Source: an uncultured bacterium
Lineage (GTDB): Bacteria; Bacillota; Clostridia; Christensenellales; Borkfalkiaceae
DNA: 9,635 nt
Reading direction: 5' to 3'
Assembly: GCA_934871445.1 (NCBI GenBank)
Contig: CAKXBD010000081.1
Location: 1 to 9,635 of the forward strand
In this document: piece by piece, positions 1 through 8,753 of the stretch
Layout: each line of letters starts with the position of its first letter
How positions within the stretch are numbered: position 1 is the first letter of the stretch
Translations under genes and position numbers: made by a program
The notes under the pieces: generated by a model
The model's database searches: none
The model's input: only the letters and a program-made list of their open reading frames with translations
What the model was told of the DNA's origin: nothing

Positions 1-1648
1 AGTAAATTCCGCCTTCCATGCCCTCCGAAGCCAACCGCTCCATGTGGTATGTTATTCCGTCGAATAAAGCGCGCATGGGTACCGCCGCGTCATAAAAATA
101 TCGGGTAAAATACTCGTCTAAAAGCGCATTATAATCCGCATTGACATTCCAGGCAAGCTCTGCACCCATCCATGCTTTCAGGCGGTGGAAACCCGTTTTG
201 ACCTTCTGGTCCCACTGATTCTGGTCGAAAAGGAATTCAGCTCCGCATGAGGCTATAAACTTATACCGCTCCGACATAGTCGGCAGAGAGTTATAAGGAT
301 ACAGATAGTGAGAAAAGTTTGTCTGGTAGAGCCAGACATAACACGTTTTACAAATCGCTTTCCACGCCAAAAGGTTTTCATATTCCGAAGAATTGGTTTC
401 CCTTGAAAACGGTTTCCCGTAATCGGCATTGATAGGCGCGTAAAAGACAGAAACATTTTCACGGCAACGAACACTCTCGTCGATTGGCCGCCAGCTCCCG
501 TCCGAGCCCTTTACAGCCGGCGCTTTTTCCGTGCGCATGTAAGCGAAGAAACTAATATTTACCGTCCGTTCTCCCATACCTGCCTCCCTCATTTTTATAG
601 CGAGAAGGTCGGAAAGCTCGTTTATAAATTTTACCGCGACAGCCGCGTCGGTACCGTATTTTTCCTTTTCCGAAGAACAGAAAGAACAATCGCACCAGGT
701 ATCCCCGTCACTCTGTTGAAAAGTCACCGTATGTGCTCCGCTCATTTTCGCGGTCTCTACAATTTGGTCGGCTGCGATTTCAAGCATTTTTTGCCGTTCT
801 TCCGCTTTTCCGTGCGCCGTATAACAAAGCTGCGTCTTTCCCGTCGAAAACCAATCTTTACATTCTTCCTTATCCAAATACTCCTCGAAATAATACAGGC
901 TGTTATGATACAAAGTACCGTTGACATACATAAATACGTCATCGTTACAATTATAACGCAGACGCCTGCGGTATAATTCATCTCCGTCGATACGGGTACT
1001 CACATCTCCGATTCGATATTCGATGTCCGGAACATCAATCACGTCGAAATCCAACAGCGGAATGTCCCCTTTCCGAAGATATACCTCATCGGCAGCATAA
1101 ACGCCGTAATCTACCGTTTCTTTCAAAAAGCCGTATACGCCGTTTAACGTCCCCATGTCCCCGCCGCCGACAATATACACATTCTCCCCTTGCGTGACTA
1201 TCCGATAACCATTTTCCCCAAGAATATCGGGCTCCGCCTCGACGGAAACTTCCGCCGCTCGAAGCGTGTTGCCCAAAGAGATATATTTCTCTCCGCTCGG
1301 CAGACGGGAATCCGTCACGATTTCAAAATCCGCCCCCGATGCCTCATTGAGAAGCAATCTCAAATCTGCCGCCGCGTCCCATAAATATCTCGATTCTCCG
1401 TAATCGTTCGGAAGGAGGATACAATAATTTGCCCGTCCGTTTTCCGAAATTTTTTTATCCGTAGCATTTATTTCAATCTCGTGAATTCCTTCAAAGGACG
1501 TTTCCGAAGAAATTTCCGCGGGATTTTTCAAATTGCCGGAAGCGCTGTTCCCACTGTCGGAAGCGGAATCCCCACACCCTGTAAAAGAGAACGCAGACAA
1601 TCCTATGCTCAGCCATACTGCCATATTCCGAAACCATTTTTTCTTCAT
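1..1648 (-). CDS. DUF4838-type lipoprotein, 3' end cut off by the window edge
   Basis: An open frame of 549 codons runs from ATG at 1648 to the left edge with no stop, so the C-terminus is missing. Residues 1-25 form a lipoprotein signal: basic MKKK, a hydrophobic stretch, then FTGC with Cys25 as the lipidation site, followed by a Ser/Gly/Asn-rich linker to about residue 45. Residues about 60-190 look like the alpha/beta domain that precedes the barrel in GH20-like proteins (ISLGNT near 123-128, IVGGGDMGTLNGVYGF near 159-174). From about 200 onward it resembles DUF4838, including the Cys-rich motif WCDCSFC at 318-324. DUF4838 proteins occur in polysaccharide-use loci and are thought to be glycan-active, but I assign no reaction. 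The ATG overlaps the upstream stop (ATGA), so translation is probably coupled; GAGGCGGTGG lies just upstream. It is the last visible gene of the operon. Confidence 0.85.
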   Translation of the reverse strand, partial: MKKKWFRNMAVWLSIGLSAFSFTGCGDSASDSGNSASGNLKNPAEISSETSFEGIHEIEINATDKKISENGRANYCILLPNDYGESRYLWDAAADLRLLLNEASGADFEIVTDSRLPSGEKYISLGNTLRAAEVSVEAEPDILGENGYRIVTQGENVYIVGGGDMGTLNGVYGFLKETVDYGVYAADEVYLRKGDIPLLDFDVIDVPDIEYRIGDVSTRIDGDELYRRRLRYNCNDDVFMYVNGTLYHNSLYYFEEYLDKEECKDWFSTGKTQLCYTAHGKAEERQKMLEIAADQIVETAKMSGAHTVTFQQSDGDTWCDCSFCSSEKEKYGTDAAVAVKFINELSDLLAIKMREAGMGERTVNISFFAYMRTEKAPAVKGSDGSWRPIDESVRCRENVSVFYAPINADYGKPFSRETNSSEYENLLAWKAICKTCYVWLYQTNFSHYLYPYNSLPTMSERYKFIASCGAEFLFDQNQWDQKVKTGFHRLKAWMGAELAWNVNADYNALLDEYFTRYFYDAAVPMRALFDGITYHMERLASEGMEGGIY

Positions 1649-4569
1649 TCTTCCACCGCCTCTACCCGATACGTTGCCATTCCTTGATTTCCCGTGTCAT
1701 CGTAAGCTATGCAGACTAAGCTCCAAATGCCCTTTTCCGAAACGATAAATCCATCGTTCTCCTCATCCAGCAGAATAATTCTTCCCGAAGGAGCTGTTAA
1801 AAATAAGTAATATCCCGCAACATCCTCGTCCACATATAACGCGGGCAAGGGGATCGAAGCTCCCACCGTACAAATTTCCCCCTCGCCTTCAAATCGGACT
1901 TGCGGAGGCGTTTTATCCTCACAGAGAACTACATACGACCGCACGGCGGACTGCCCGCTATTGCTGTCCGCAGCGGTATACCGTACGATAAACTGCCCGT
2001 ATTCATTTACGACGAAAGCATGTGCCTCATAAGGAGAGACGTCTTTCAACTCCTTTCCGGAAGTCGATACAGCGTACGTTTTTTTATCCGGACGCAATAC
2101 GCTGACCGTGAAGGTAAGCTCGGGGTCTAAAACGTCCGCGGCATCTGCAAGCGCCGTTGTAACGGTCTCTCCATAGGGGATTTCTCCGCCGTAATCGCCA
2201 TAGAGAACAATTTGCGGTCTCATTCTATCCGATTTGGAAGAATTAAAGGTCTGACCGTTGATATTACGGATATTCAGAGTACAATCTCCTTTGACACCTA
2301 TCCATTCCAAACGAAGATAAACTCGGGAGGAAGGAAAACCCTCAAAAGTCTTTCCGTTTTCATAATCGGTAATTTTCACATTTACGTCTGAATATGGAGA
2401 AAGCATACCGTTTTCCATGGACAGAGTAAAATCATTTTCAGCGCTGTCTTCCCCGAAGCCGAAACCGAGCAAACGGGATTTATATTCTCCATTGAGATAG
2501 AATGACACGCCTTTCCCATTTCTTCGCCATGAAACCCTCACGGATAAATCTTCATTTTGCGAATCGGTAAGGACTAAATCCACTCCTTCATATTCCGCGC
2601 GGGCGGGATTTATCGAAAAACGCACGGATAAATCCTCCGAAAGTATTTCCCGAATAAATTCTGCCCCCGCCGCCGTGGAAACACTATTTATCGTCAATAG
2701 GATTCCTTCATCCGTCGCCTCGGCGCTCACTCCCCTGTCGGCGGAAAAATATTCTGCCAAGTTCAAATTTCCCTGTTCTCCGACATCTTTTACGCAAACG
2801 GTTTCCGTTAAAATAATTTGGTCTTTATACTTATAGATAAACGTCGTCTCCCCTGCGGGAAAAGACGCTTTTATTTGCTCACCCGTCACTCTCTTTTCTC
2901 CCGAGTCCGTTTTCAAATAGAGCTCACAAGTCCCCGTCACGGGAGCTCCGGTAGAATAGTCTACGACGAAAGCATCGGGAAGTGTATAGACCTTACCGCG
3001 AATCATGTATTTCGGAAAAGTGGGAATTTCGGTAAGAACCGCATTTTCGGTACGCTCGGCAAAAAAAGAAAATTTGTGAATATCCGTTTTTCCCAGATAA
3101 TCCTTTGCGGTATATTCGACAATATATTCCCCTTCATATTCGGGAAGAAAAACTCCTTCTTCGAGAGGAATTTCTTCCCCTTCAAAAAATACTTTTACCT
3201 GCACGACCGATTGTCCGCTGCCGCCTGAAACCGAACACTCAGCCAAAGGGACGGCTTGGCCCAATACCCCTCTATCGGGAATACTCCCCTCTATTGTCAA
3301 GACGGGCGGGACGACCTCGTTTTCCGCATACACGGTAACAATTTCTCGCGAAATATTTCCCGCTTTGTCCTCCGCCGTGTAAACGAGCTGATATTCCCCC
3401 GTCGCCTCGGGAACAAACGAGCCGTCGATTATGTCGATATTACAGCGATTTAGACCATAATAATTTTTCCATACCTTTACATCTACTTTTGTCGAACCGT
3501 CCCAATCGTCCACAGCCGAAGCGCCAAACAATCTATACGGAGTTCCTACTTCCGCCGGAGGTAGACTATCCATGTCTGCATCGACGAATATTTGGGGCGC
3601 TTGCGTATCTTCACAAATATCCGAATCAGGCTTTTCACCGCCAAGGGAATGTACGACGAAAGAAGCGCGCGATTTTTCGTATTCCGACGCCGTTATGCTG
3701 ATTCTTACTTTGCCGCTGGAAAACCCTTCCCAGATATTAGAAAATTGGCGCGGGTCGTCAAGGTCCGCTATACAGGCAGAAGGCGTGAAGTAAACTTCCT
3801 TGCTTTCGGAGTTCAAGCGAATATCAAAGGTAGACGACGTTCCGACAATTCCGTAAAAATTTACTTGATTGCTGAAAGCTCCCCATTCGTTATCCTTATG
3901 CAGGCGATCCCATTCGGGCTCATATCCCGTTAAAGGCTGATAGGTCGCACCCGCAAGGGCGTATGTACCCCAATCATATCCTCTCAACCGAACGCGCAGA
4001 GTACTATCTTCATTCTCCACATCGGTAAAAGTAATATCGAGGACATTGAAATCCGCTTCGCCTGCGACAGAAGGAAGAATACTTGCCTTAAAGATTTCAT
4101 CTTCCTCCGTCACAGAACGGAGGTTCAAAACCTCGTTGAACGTGACGCTGTCTCCGTCCGCCAGTTCTATTCTGTATCCCTCTTCCGTGAGAGTGGCTGA
4201 GGACGCCGTTCCGTCAAAAGAACACCAAGGCAGGTATGCGGCAAATGTCTCTTTAACCACTGCCTGCCGACCGTCTATTTCCGTTTGAAGTTTCAAAGTG
4301 TATTGCCCCGCCTCGCTCAAAACAAATGAATCGGCACGAAGCGTCTGCCCGTTCGGATACAAGAGGAATTTATCGCAGGAATATTCCTTTCCCGACGAAG
4401 TAATTTTCAAATTTCCCACATCTAATTCTTCACCGACGAAATAGCGTTCTTTTTCATTCCAATCAGATAAACTGTACCCTGCATTTCCCGAAAGCGCCTT
4501 TATTCCTCCGCACAGACACGAGAACGAAACGACCGCGGCAGCCAAAACCGGTAATCCGCGCCTTTTCAT
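1645..4569 (-). CDS. Large exported protein with six Ig-like and two lectin-like beta-sandwich modules
   Basis: A 974-residue protein with an N-terminal export signal (MKRRG, then a hydrophobic core to about residue 20). Cys18 could be lipidated, but SFSC is a poor lipobox, so cleavage by signal peptidase I near residue 30 is also possible. No LPXTG motif or C-terminal membrane segment is seen. The Ig-like modules share a strand pattern 'F(V/L)..E..G.Y.(L/V).YTA.D..G' and lie near residues 40-113, 325-415, 418-505, 512-595, 783-884 and 887-972. Between them are two longer, mutually similar regions (about 115-310 and 600-775) that look like lectin or carbohydrate-binding beta-sandwiches. No catalytic motif is visible. 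The likely role is binding a polysaccharide at the cell surface for the transporter encoded upstream; this is inference. The start is supported by AAGGAAGGG 8 nt upstream of ATG. Its stop overlaps the next ATG. Confidence 0.85.
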   Translation of the reverse strand: MKRRGLPVLAAAVVSFSCLCGGIKALSGNAGYSLSDWNEKERYFVGEELDVGNLKITSSGKEYSCDKFLLYPNGQTLRADSFVLSEAGQYTLKLQTEIDGRQAVVKETFAAYLPWCSFDGTASSATLTEEGYRIELADGDSVTFNEVLNLRSVTEEDEIFKASILPSVAGEADFNVLDITFTDVENEDSTLRVRLRGYDWGTYALAGATYQPLTGYEPEWDRLHKDNEWGAFSNQVNFYGIVGTSSTFDIRLNSESKEVYFTPSACIADLDDPRQFSNIWEGFSSGKVRISITASEYEKSRASFVVHSLGGEKPDSDICEDTQAPQIFVDADMDSLPPAEVGTPYRLFGASAVDDWDGSTKVDVKVWKNYYGLNRCNIDIIDGSFVPEATGEYQLVYTAEDKAGNISREIVTVYAENEVVPPVLTIEGSIPDRGVLGQAVPLAECSVSGGSGQSVVQVKVFFEGEEIPLEEGVFLPEYEGEYIVEYTAKDYLGKTDIHKFSFFAERTENAVLTEIPTFPKYMIRGKVYTLPDAFVVDYSTGAPVTGTCELYLKTDSGEKRVTGEQIKASFPAGETTFIYKYKDQIILTETVCVKDVGEQGNLNLAEYFSADRGVSAEATDEGILLTINSVSTAAGAEFIREILSEDLSVRFSINPARAEYEGVDLVLTDSQNEDLSVRVSWRRNGKGVSFYLNGEYKSRLLGFGFGEDSAENDFTLSMENGMLSPYSDVNVKITDYENGKTFEGFPSSRVYLRLEWIGVKGDCTLNIRNINGQTFNSSKSDRMRPQIVLYGDYGGEIPYGETVTTALADAADVLDPELTFTVSVLRPDKKTYAVSTSGKELKDVSPYEAHAFVVNEYGQFIVRYTAADSNSGQSAVRSYVVLCEDKTPPQVRFEGEGEICTVGASIPLPALYVDEDVAGYYLFLTAPSGRIILLDEENDGFIVSEKGIWSLVCIAYDDTGNQGMATYRVEAVEE

Positions 4570-4577
4570 AATAAAAT

Positions 4578-4586
4578 CCCTTCCTT
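4578..4586 (-). promoter_or_regulatory. Shine-Dalgarno site of the Ig/lectin protein
   Basis: On the minus strand AAGGAAGGG stands 8 nt before the ATG at 4569, inside the 28-nt gap after the second permease. It fixes the start and shows that this gene has its own ribosome site rather than relying on stop-start coupling. Confidence 0.7.
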
Positions 4587-4597
4587 TTTAATATCGT

Positions 4598-5485
4598 TCA
4601 TCCCTTTAATCCTCCCATAGCGATATTTCCCATTATCTTTTTCTGAAAGACGAGAAAGATTACGAGCACCGGGAACATAACCAAAACAGAACCGGCAATT
4701 TTTAACGGAACAGAACTGAACTCTATATCCGTGCGGCGGTTAAATTCGTACAATCCGTATGCCACAGTGGGACGGTTAGGCATAAAGACGAGCGGCGTCT
4801 GATAATCGTTCCAAAAAGCGATAAAATTCAATAAAAATACCGTCAGAAAGGTCTTTGCGACCAACGGTAACATAATTTGCAGATAGACGCGAAGATTTGA
4901 GGCTCCGTCAATTTTTGCCGCCTCGGAAAAATCTACGGGCACGTCTCGGAAAATCCCCTGAAAAATCAGCAGGTACATGCTGAGAAAGTTTGCCTTCAAT
5001 ATCCACATTCCCCAAATATTGTCATATAACCCCAGCATGCGAGCCATCTGAATTTCAGACGGCAAGGCGCCGACAATGGGCAAAGCGATGCAGACAATGA
5101 CGACCGAAGTGAGAATTTTTGAAAATTTATATCGATATTTTGCCGTCAAATATCCCACATGGCAAGGGACATAGGTAGCAGCCAAGGCGCAACCGCCCGC
5201 ATATAGAAAAGAATTGAAAAATTGTTCCGTCATGTATACCTTGCCCAGTTCTTTTCCCGACTGTACCTCGACGAAAAATCCGAAAAAGGCATGAGGGTAA
5301 TTATCGAACATCCATTTTTCAGGCAGCCCGAACATATTGTGCCGAAAATCATAATCGCTCTTTACCGAACTGATTATGCTCCAAAATACGGGCAGAAACA
5401 GGAGAATCGCATAGATAATCAAAAGCCCGAAAATTATGCAGGAAAGAGGAGTCCAAACTTTTTTAATTTTTATTTTTTCTCTCAC
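4598..5485 (-). CDS. CUT1-type sugar ABC transporter permease (MalG-like)
   Basis: A 295-residue inner-membrane permease of the carbohydrate-uptake-1 family. After a basic N-terminus (MREKIKIKKVW) come about six membrane segments: near 12-38, 90-115, 122-145, 155-178, 205-228 and 263-282. The cytoplasmic EAA loop that docks on the ATPase is clear: EAAKIDGAS at 188-196, followed by the usual I-LP (IMLP, 204-207). Length, and a C-terminus ending in a basic stretch plus MGGLKG, are typical of MalG-like partners. It pairs with the permease encoded just upstream to form the channel. The start codon is GTG (5485-5483), with a GGGG-containing purine run 12 nt long between it and the upstream stop. 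No ATPase gene is present in the window, so the complex probably borrows a shared one. Confidence 0.95.
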   Translation of the reverse strand: MREKIKIKKVWTPLSCIIFGLLIIYAILLFLPVFWSIISSVKSDYDFRHNMFGLPEKWMFDNYPHAFFGFFVEVQSGKELGKVYMTEQFFNSFLYAGGCALAATYVPCHVGYLTAKYRYKFSKILTSVVIVCIALPIVGALPSEIQMARMLGLYDNIWGMWILKANFLSMYLLIFQGIFRDVPVDFSEAAKIDGASNLRVYLQIMLPLVAKTFLTVFLLNFIAFWNDYQTPLVFMPNRPTVAYGLYEFNRRTDIEFSSVPLKIAGSVLVMFPVLVIFLVFQKKIMGNIAMGGLKG

Positions 5486-5497
5486 CTTTCTTTCCCC

Positions 5498-6406
5498 CTA
5501 TTCTTTCGGACCAATCTTTTCTAACAAAGCTTTTGCGCCGAGTGTGACGGGTACGATAATAACCGTAAGCAATACCCCGAGACAAGCCAAAGCGGGATAT
5601 TCGGCAATCGTTGCAATCGACGTACGAGCGTACAGTAGATAGCCCATCGTCGCTAGACGTTCGGAGGCGGCGATACCGTAAAAACTGTACAGACTGAATT
5701 GATTGGAAAATATTCCCGCAATCCCCAATACAAGAAAGGTTGTCAACGTCGACCATACTTTGGGAAAAACGACGTGATAAAATTCCCTAAATCCGCTTGC
5801 ACCGTCCAGTTGCGCAGCCTCGCGCACCGATTGGTCTACCGTATTCATACCGCCGAGCAAAAGAAGCATATTGCCTCCGAAGGAAAGAAATACGTTATAG
5901 AAAAAAATGGTTGCATATTGCGTGGACGGATTTTGTAAAAGTCCTTCGATATCTTTGCCGAATATACCTTCCCAAAAGGTGGGAATCGCGCGTTCGACAA
6001 AATACATATAAATGATAATAGTAACCATGCCGGGAATAATTGCCGGCAGGAAAAGAATACACTTGAAAAAACCGGATAATGGCATTTTCTGATAGATAAA
6101 AAAGGAGAACATCAGGGCACACGGCAGAGAAACAATCGTAGTCATAGCCCAAACTTTCAATGAATTTACCACCGACCCCCTTAACGTAGACGAAAGCGAA
6201 AATTCTTTGAACTGATAAATAAAATTTTCAAAACCGACAAAATGAAAAGCATTTCCGTCTCGGTCATAGGATTTGAATGCCAATAAAATAGAATTAAAGT
6301 TGACTCCTATATAAAAAATACAAAATTGTAAAACGGGTAAAGCAATCATGAGAATATAGAAAATAAGCTCTCTCTTCTTTGCTGCTCCCGTGCCGCGCGC
6401 CGCCAT
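5498..6406 (-). CDS. CUT1-type sugar ABC transporter permease (MalF/UgpA-like)
   Basis: A 302-residue permease from the ATG at 6406. Visible features: KKRELIFYILMIALPVLQF opening the first membrane segment, about six segments in all, and the EAA loop EAAQLDGASGFREFYHVVFP near residues 196-215. This is the MalF-like half of the sugar channel, acting with the binding lipoprotein encoded upstream and the MalG-like partner downstream. Start choice: a TTG at 6439 would add 11 residues (MGKRIREILRL) and overlap the upstream gene by 34 nt. I prefer ATG at 6406 because it shares a base with the upstream stop (TGATG), a standard coupling arrangement, and because the domain begins just after it. GGGAG lies 12 nt before this ATG, rather far, so the TTG start is not excluded. 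Confidence 0.93.
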   Translation of the reverse strand: MAARGTGAAKKRELIFYILMIALPVLQFCIFYIGVNFNSILLAFKSYDRDGNAFHFVGFENFIYQFKEFSLSSTLRGSVVNSLKVWAMTTIVSLPCALMFSFFIYQKMPLSGFFKCILFLPAIIPGMVTIIIYMYFVERAIPTFWEGIFGKDIEGLLQNPSTQYATIFFYNVFLSFGGNMLLLLGGMNTVDQSVREAAQLDGASGFREFYHVVFPKVWSTLTTFLVLGIAGIFSNQFSLYSFYGIAASERLATMGYLLYARTSIATIAEYPALACLGVLLTVIIVPVTLGAKALLEKIGPKE

Positions 6407-8103
6407 CAATCGTAATATCTCCCGTATACGTTTTCCCAATTCCGCAACTGATAGACATACATGCCGTTGAAATATTCCTCCGCTCCGTTATTGACGTTCT
6501 CCCGCATATATGTAATGGGACGAGCTTTTTCTCCGCCATTTACGATGCTATAATAGGAATTATGCACCGAAAGCCTCGACTGATTATCCAAATAAACTTT
6601 TTCGGGAGAATAAGGATAAACGATATCCGAGCTATTATGAAGTTCATATACTGATTTTCCGAAATACGTCAATTTGTCGAGATTTTCCTCTGTCATTGTA
6701 TATTTCAACGCCTTTACCGTATTTGTATAGACAGTAAATTCATTGAGGGATTGATTCGTACAGGCGAATTTTAAGAACTTTTTCGCAGCTTTAATCTTGG
6801 AAGGGTCAATTGATTTCTTGATAAACCCGAGCGAATAATGCGTATCTACAATCGTACTCTTTTCCCCTACGTCATCTTGGGACGCTTTCGGGAAGGGCAT
6901 CATGCCGAAATGACGATTTTCGGGTGCATATTCTTCCCCGTTTCTGTCACCGCACTCCTGAATAACGCTCTTGGCTTCATTTTCCCACCAGCAGCCTTCC
7001 AAAATCATGGCGATGGGTTCTCCTTCCGCACGGGATTCGATAAAATCTTTCTGGGCTTCTGTATATAAATGCGCGGGGGAAAATACGTTCTTCGTATAGT
7101 AATCTTTATTTTTGACGACCCTTTCAAAAAACTTCATAGACAAATATTTTCCTTCGCTGCGCCAAAGATTATATGCGTTTTCCGTCGTGATTTTCAAAGG
7201 CGCTAATTTTTCATACCCGTCGTTTTCGTTTACTTCTCCGATGAGATTCGTTGCAGTCCCTCCTTCCGCGCCCCCGAAAGTATAATTGAGCATTGTTTGT
7301 TCCAAGCCTTCACAATCGACGCAGAGGGCGTACATGACCTTTTCCACATAAGTATCATAATACTGCCCCGCCCAGACAAAAGGAGTGATTCCCATTTCTA
7401 TCATTGCGTCGCAAAGTTGAAAAAATTCTTCATAGGTCGCGGGAAATCCGTCATCCGAAGTTCCTAATTTCCCATCGGGACCAGCGCTTTTTTCATCCGT
7501 CTCCGAATCAATTAAGACGCTCTTACCCGGGACATTTTTGAAATAGAGGTTATACAAATCAAACAAATCCTTATCGTAAACAATTCCGTTATACCCTGCA
7601 TAATGCGGAATCCCGTAATATTTTTTATCCGATTGATAATATGCCTTTTGCTCGTCCGTCATCTTGCCTTCTATCGTGCCTTCTTCTCCGAATTCCGACA
7701 AGTTCTCCGTCATGATGTCGGTGATATCAAGCAGTTTATCCTGAGCCAGATAATCATAATAATAGACGCTCTCGTTAAAAAACACTTCGGCAGAAGTCGC
7801 GTCCAAATCCGCAAGTAAAGACATGCCGTCCGTTTTTGCTTTGGAAATATGTATCTGAATACCGGTCTTTCCCTCCTCAAAGGATTCATCGCGATAAAAT
7901 TCCTCGAAACGCTCCGCCAATGCATACAACCAATCGCTGCCGAATCCACCGTCAAAATTCTGTACATACAACTGCGTCTTCGTCTCGTCAACTTCTTCGT
8001 CCCGAGAATCGGAAGTACGATATTGTTCCGCACAGGCAGAGAGTCCAAAAATCGCAAAAAAACACGCCCCTATCAATGCAACTGCTCTTTTTTTTGTAAC
8101 CAT
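6406..8103 (-). CDS. Extracellular sugar-binding lipoprotein of the ABC transporter
   Basis: A 565-residue family 1-type solute-binding protein, longer than the usual 400-450. The signal is MVTKKRA, a hydrophobic stretch, then the lipobox LSAC with Cys24 lipidated, so it is tethered outside the membrane. Typical features of the fold follow: alternating lobes, YYGIPHYAGYNGIVYDKDLF at 162-181 (a conserved hinge/lobe region in these proteins), TYEEFFQLCDAMIEMGITPF at 223-242, and EGCWWENEA at 369-377 with adjacent aromatic residues suitable for stacking on sugar rings. A short Asp/Gly-rich loop, GPDGKLGTSDDG (208-219), is inserted before the TYEEF helix and looks like a calcium loop. It delivers ligand to the two permeases encoded immediately downstream. 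The substrate cannot be read from the sequence; the neighbouring esterase hints at acetylated oligosaccharides. Confidence 0.93.
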   Translation of the reverse strand: MVTKKRAVALIGACFFAIFGLSACAEQYRTSDSRDEEVDETKTQLYVQNFDGGFGSDWLYALAERFEEFYRDESFEEGKTGIQIHISKAKTDGMSLLADLDATSAEVFFNESVYYYDYLAQDKLLDITDIMTENLSEFGEEGTIEGKMTDEQKAYYQSDKKYYGIPHYAGYNGIVYDKDLFDLYNLYFKNVPGKSVLIDSETDEKSAGPDGKLGTSDDGFPATYEEFFQLCDAMIEMGITPFVWAGQYYDTYVEKVMYALCVDCEGLEQTMLNYTFGGAEGGTATNLIGEVNENDGYEKLAPLKITTENAYNLWRSEGKYLSMKFFERVVKNKDYYTKNVFSPAHLYTEAQKDFIESRAEGEPIAMILEGCWWENEAKSVIQECGDRNGEEYAPENRHFGMMPFPKASQDDVGEKSTIVDTHYSLGFIKKSIDPSKIKAAKKFLKFACTNQSLNEFTVYTNTVKALKYTMTEENLDKLTYFGKSVYELHNSSDIVYPYSPEKVYLDNQSRLSVHNSYYSIVNGGEKARPITYMRENVNNGAEEYFNGMYVYQLRNWENVYGRYYD

Positions 8104-8110
8104 ATCTTTT

Positions 8111-8116
8111 ACTCCT
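8111..8116 (-). promoter_or_regulatory. Shine-Dalgarno site of the binding lipoprotein
   Basis: AGGAGT on the minus strand stands 7 nt before the ATG at 8103 and overlaps the last two bases of the esterase stop codon (TAG, 8117-8115). This is the best ribosome site in the operon, fitting the high copy number usually needed for a binding protein. Confidence 0.8.
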
Positions 8117-8747
8117 AAAAATTATTTGCCGCATATACTCTGCGGAGCCATTCCTCCGCAATCAACGCATGTCCCGCGTTTGTAGGATGTATTCCGTCGT
8201 AAGAATATTCCTTTGCGGAAGCCCGACAACAGGCTTCTGCAAATATTCCGTCCAGAGGAATAAATTCTACCCGATGCCTGCGAGCAATTTCCCTCAAACG
8301 GAAAATTTTCGGATATAAATCTTCGCGGAAAAGGCGTTTTTCGGGATCTACGTCGAGCAAAAAAGGTTCTAGTACGATAATTTTCTGTGTATATCGTTCA
8401 ACCATACATAAAATTTTTTCGATGTTTTCCGCGTATTCCTTTTCAGAAATTATTTTCCCTGAATCAAACCGCCGCCAAGTATCATTGACGCCAATCAATA
8501 ACGAAAAAAACGTCGGTTTTATTTCCTCCAACTCCCCCGAAAGCCTGTTCAAAAGTTCACCGGAAGTATTTCCCCCTACTCCGCGGTTATAACATTCGAT
8601 ATTCAAAAAAGGGTACAGGAAATTGAGACGTTCTGCAATAAGCGCCGAATAACCCGCCAAAGAATATTTTTCTTTGCGGTCGCGCAAAGCGTCTGTAATG
8701 GAATCCCCGTCAAATAAAATTCTTTCGTTTTTCGATATTCCAATCAT
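8115..8747 (-). CDS. SGNH/GDSL esterase, acetylxylan-esterase (Axe2)-like, cytoplasmic
   Basis: A 210-residue SGNH hydrolase with all blocks intact: GDSIT (14-18, nucleophile Ser16), NRGVGGNTS (54-62, oxyanion Gly), GVND (86-89, Asn88) and DGIHPT (184-189, Asp184 and His187 of the triad). The stretch IGVNDTWRRFD is very like IGINDVWRQYD that I recall from the Geobacillus acetylxylan esterase Axe2, and the length matches. There is no signal peptide or membrane segment, so it should act in the cytoplasm, removing acetyl groups from imported oligosaccharides. Substrate is inference; other sugar O-acetyl esters are possible. The start is the only sensible one (block I begins at residue 14) but has no Shine-Dalgarno sequence. 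A TATAAT box 6 nt upstream suggests a leaderless mRNA. It is the first gene of the operon, 11 nt before the binding-protein gene. Confidence 0.92.
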   Translation of the reverse strand: MIGISKNERILFDGDSITDALRDRKEKYSLAGYSALIAERLNFLYPFLNIECYNRGVGGNTSGELLNRLSGELEEIKPTFFSLLIGVNDTWRRFDSGKIISEKEYAENIEKILCMVERYTQKIIVLEPFLLDVDPEKRLFREDLYPKIFRLREIARRHRVEFIPLDGIFAEACCRASAKEYSYDGIHPTNAGHALIAEEWLRRVYAANNF

Positions 8748-8753
8748 GTTTCT

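Noticed and set aside
1..1648. Frameshifted or broken gene, since only short frames with both ends are present here
   Set aside because: Reading from the ATG at 1648 gives one uninterrupted frame to the left edge; the gene is merely cut by the window.
2818..3228. 136-codon plus-strand open frame
   Set aside because: It lies wholly inside the 974-residue gene on the other strand, has no family resemblance or ribosome site, and its composition is that of an antisense frame.
3592..3933. 113-codon plus-strand open frame
   Set aside because: Antisense to the Ig/lectin gene, with no recognisable domain; a shadow frame.
5498..6439. TTG at 6439 as start of the MalF-like permease
   Set aside because: It needs a 34-nt overlap and a rare start codon without a good ribosome site; the ATG at 6406 sits in a TGATG stop-start overlap. 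Kept as an alternative only.
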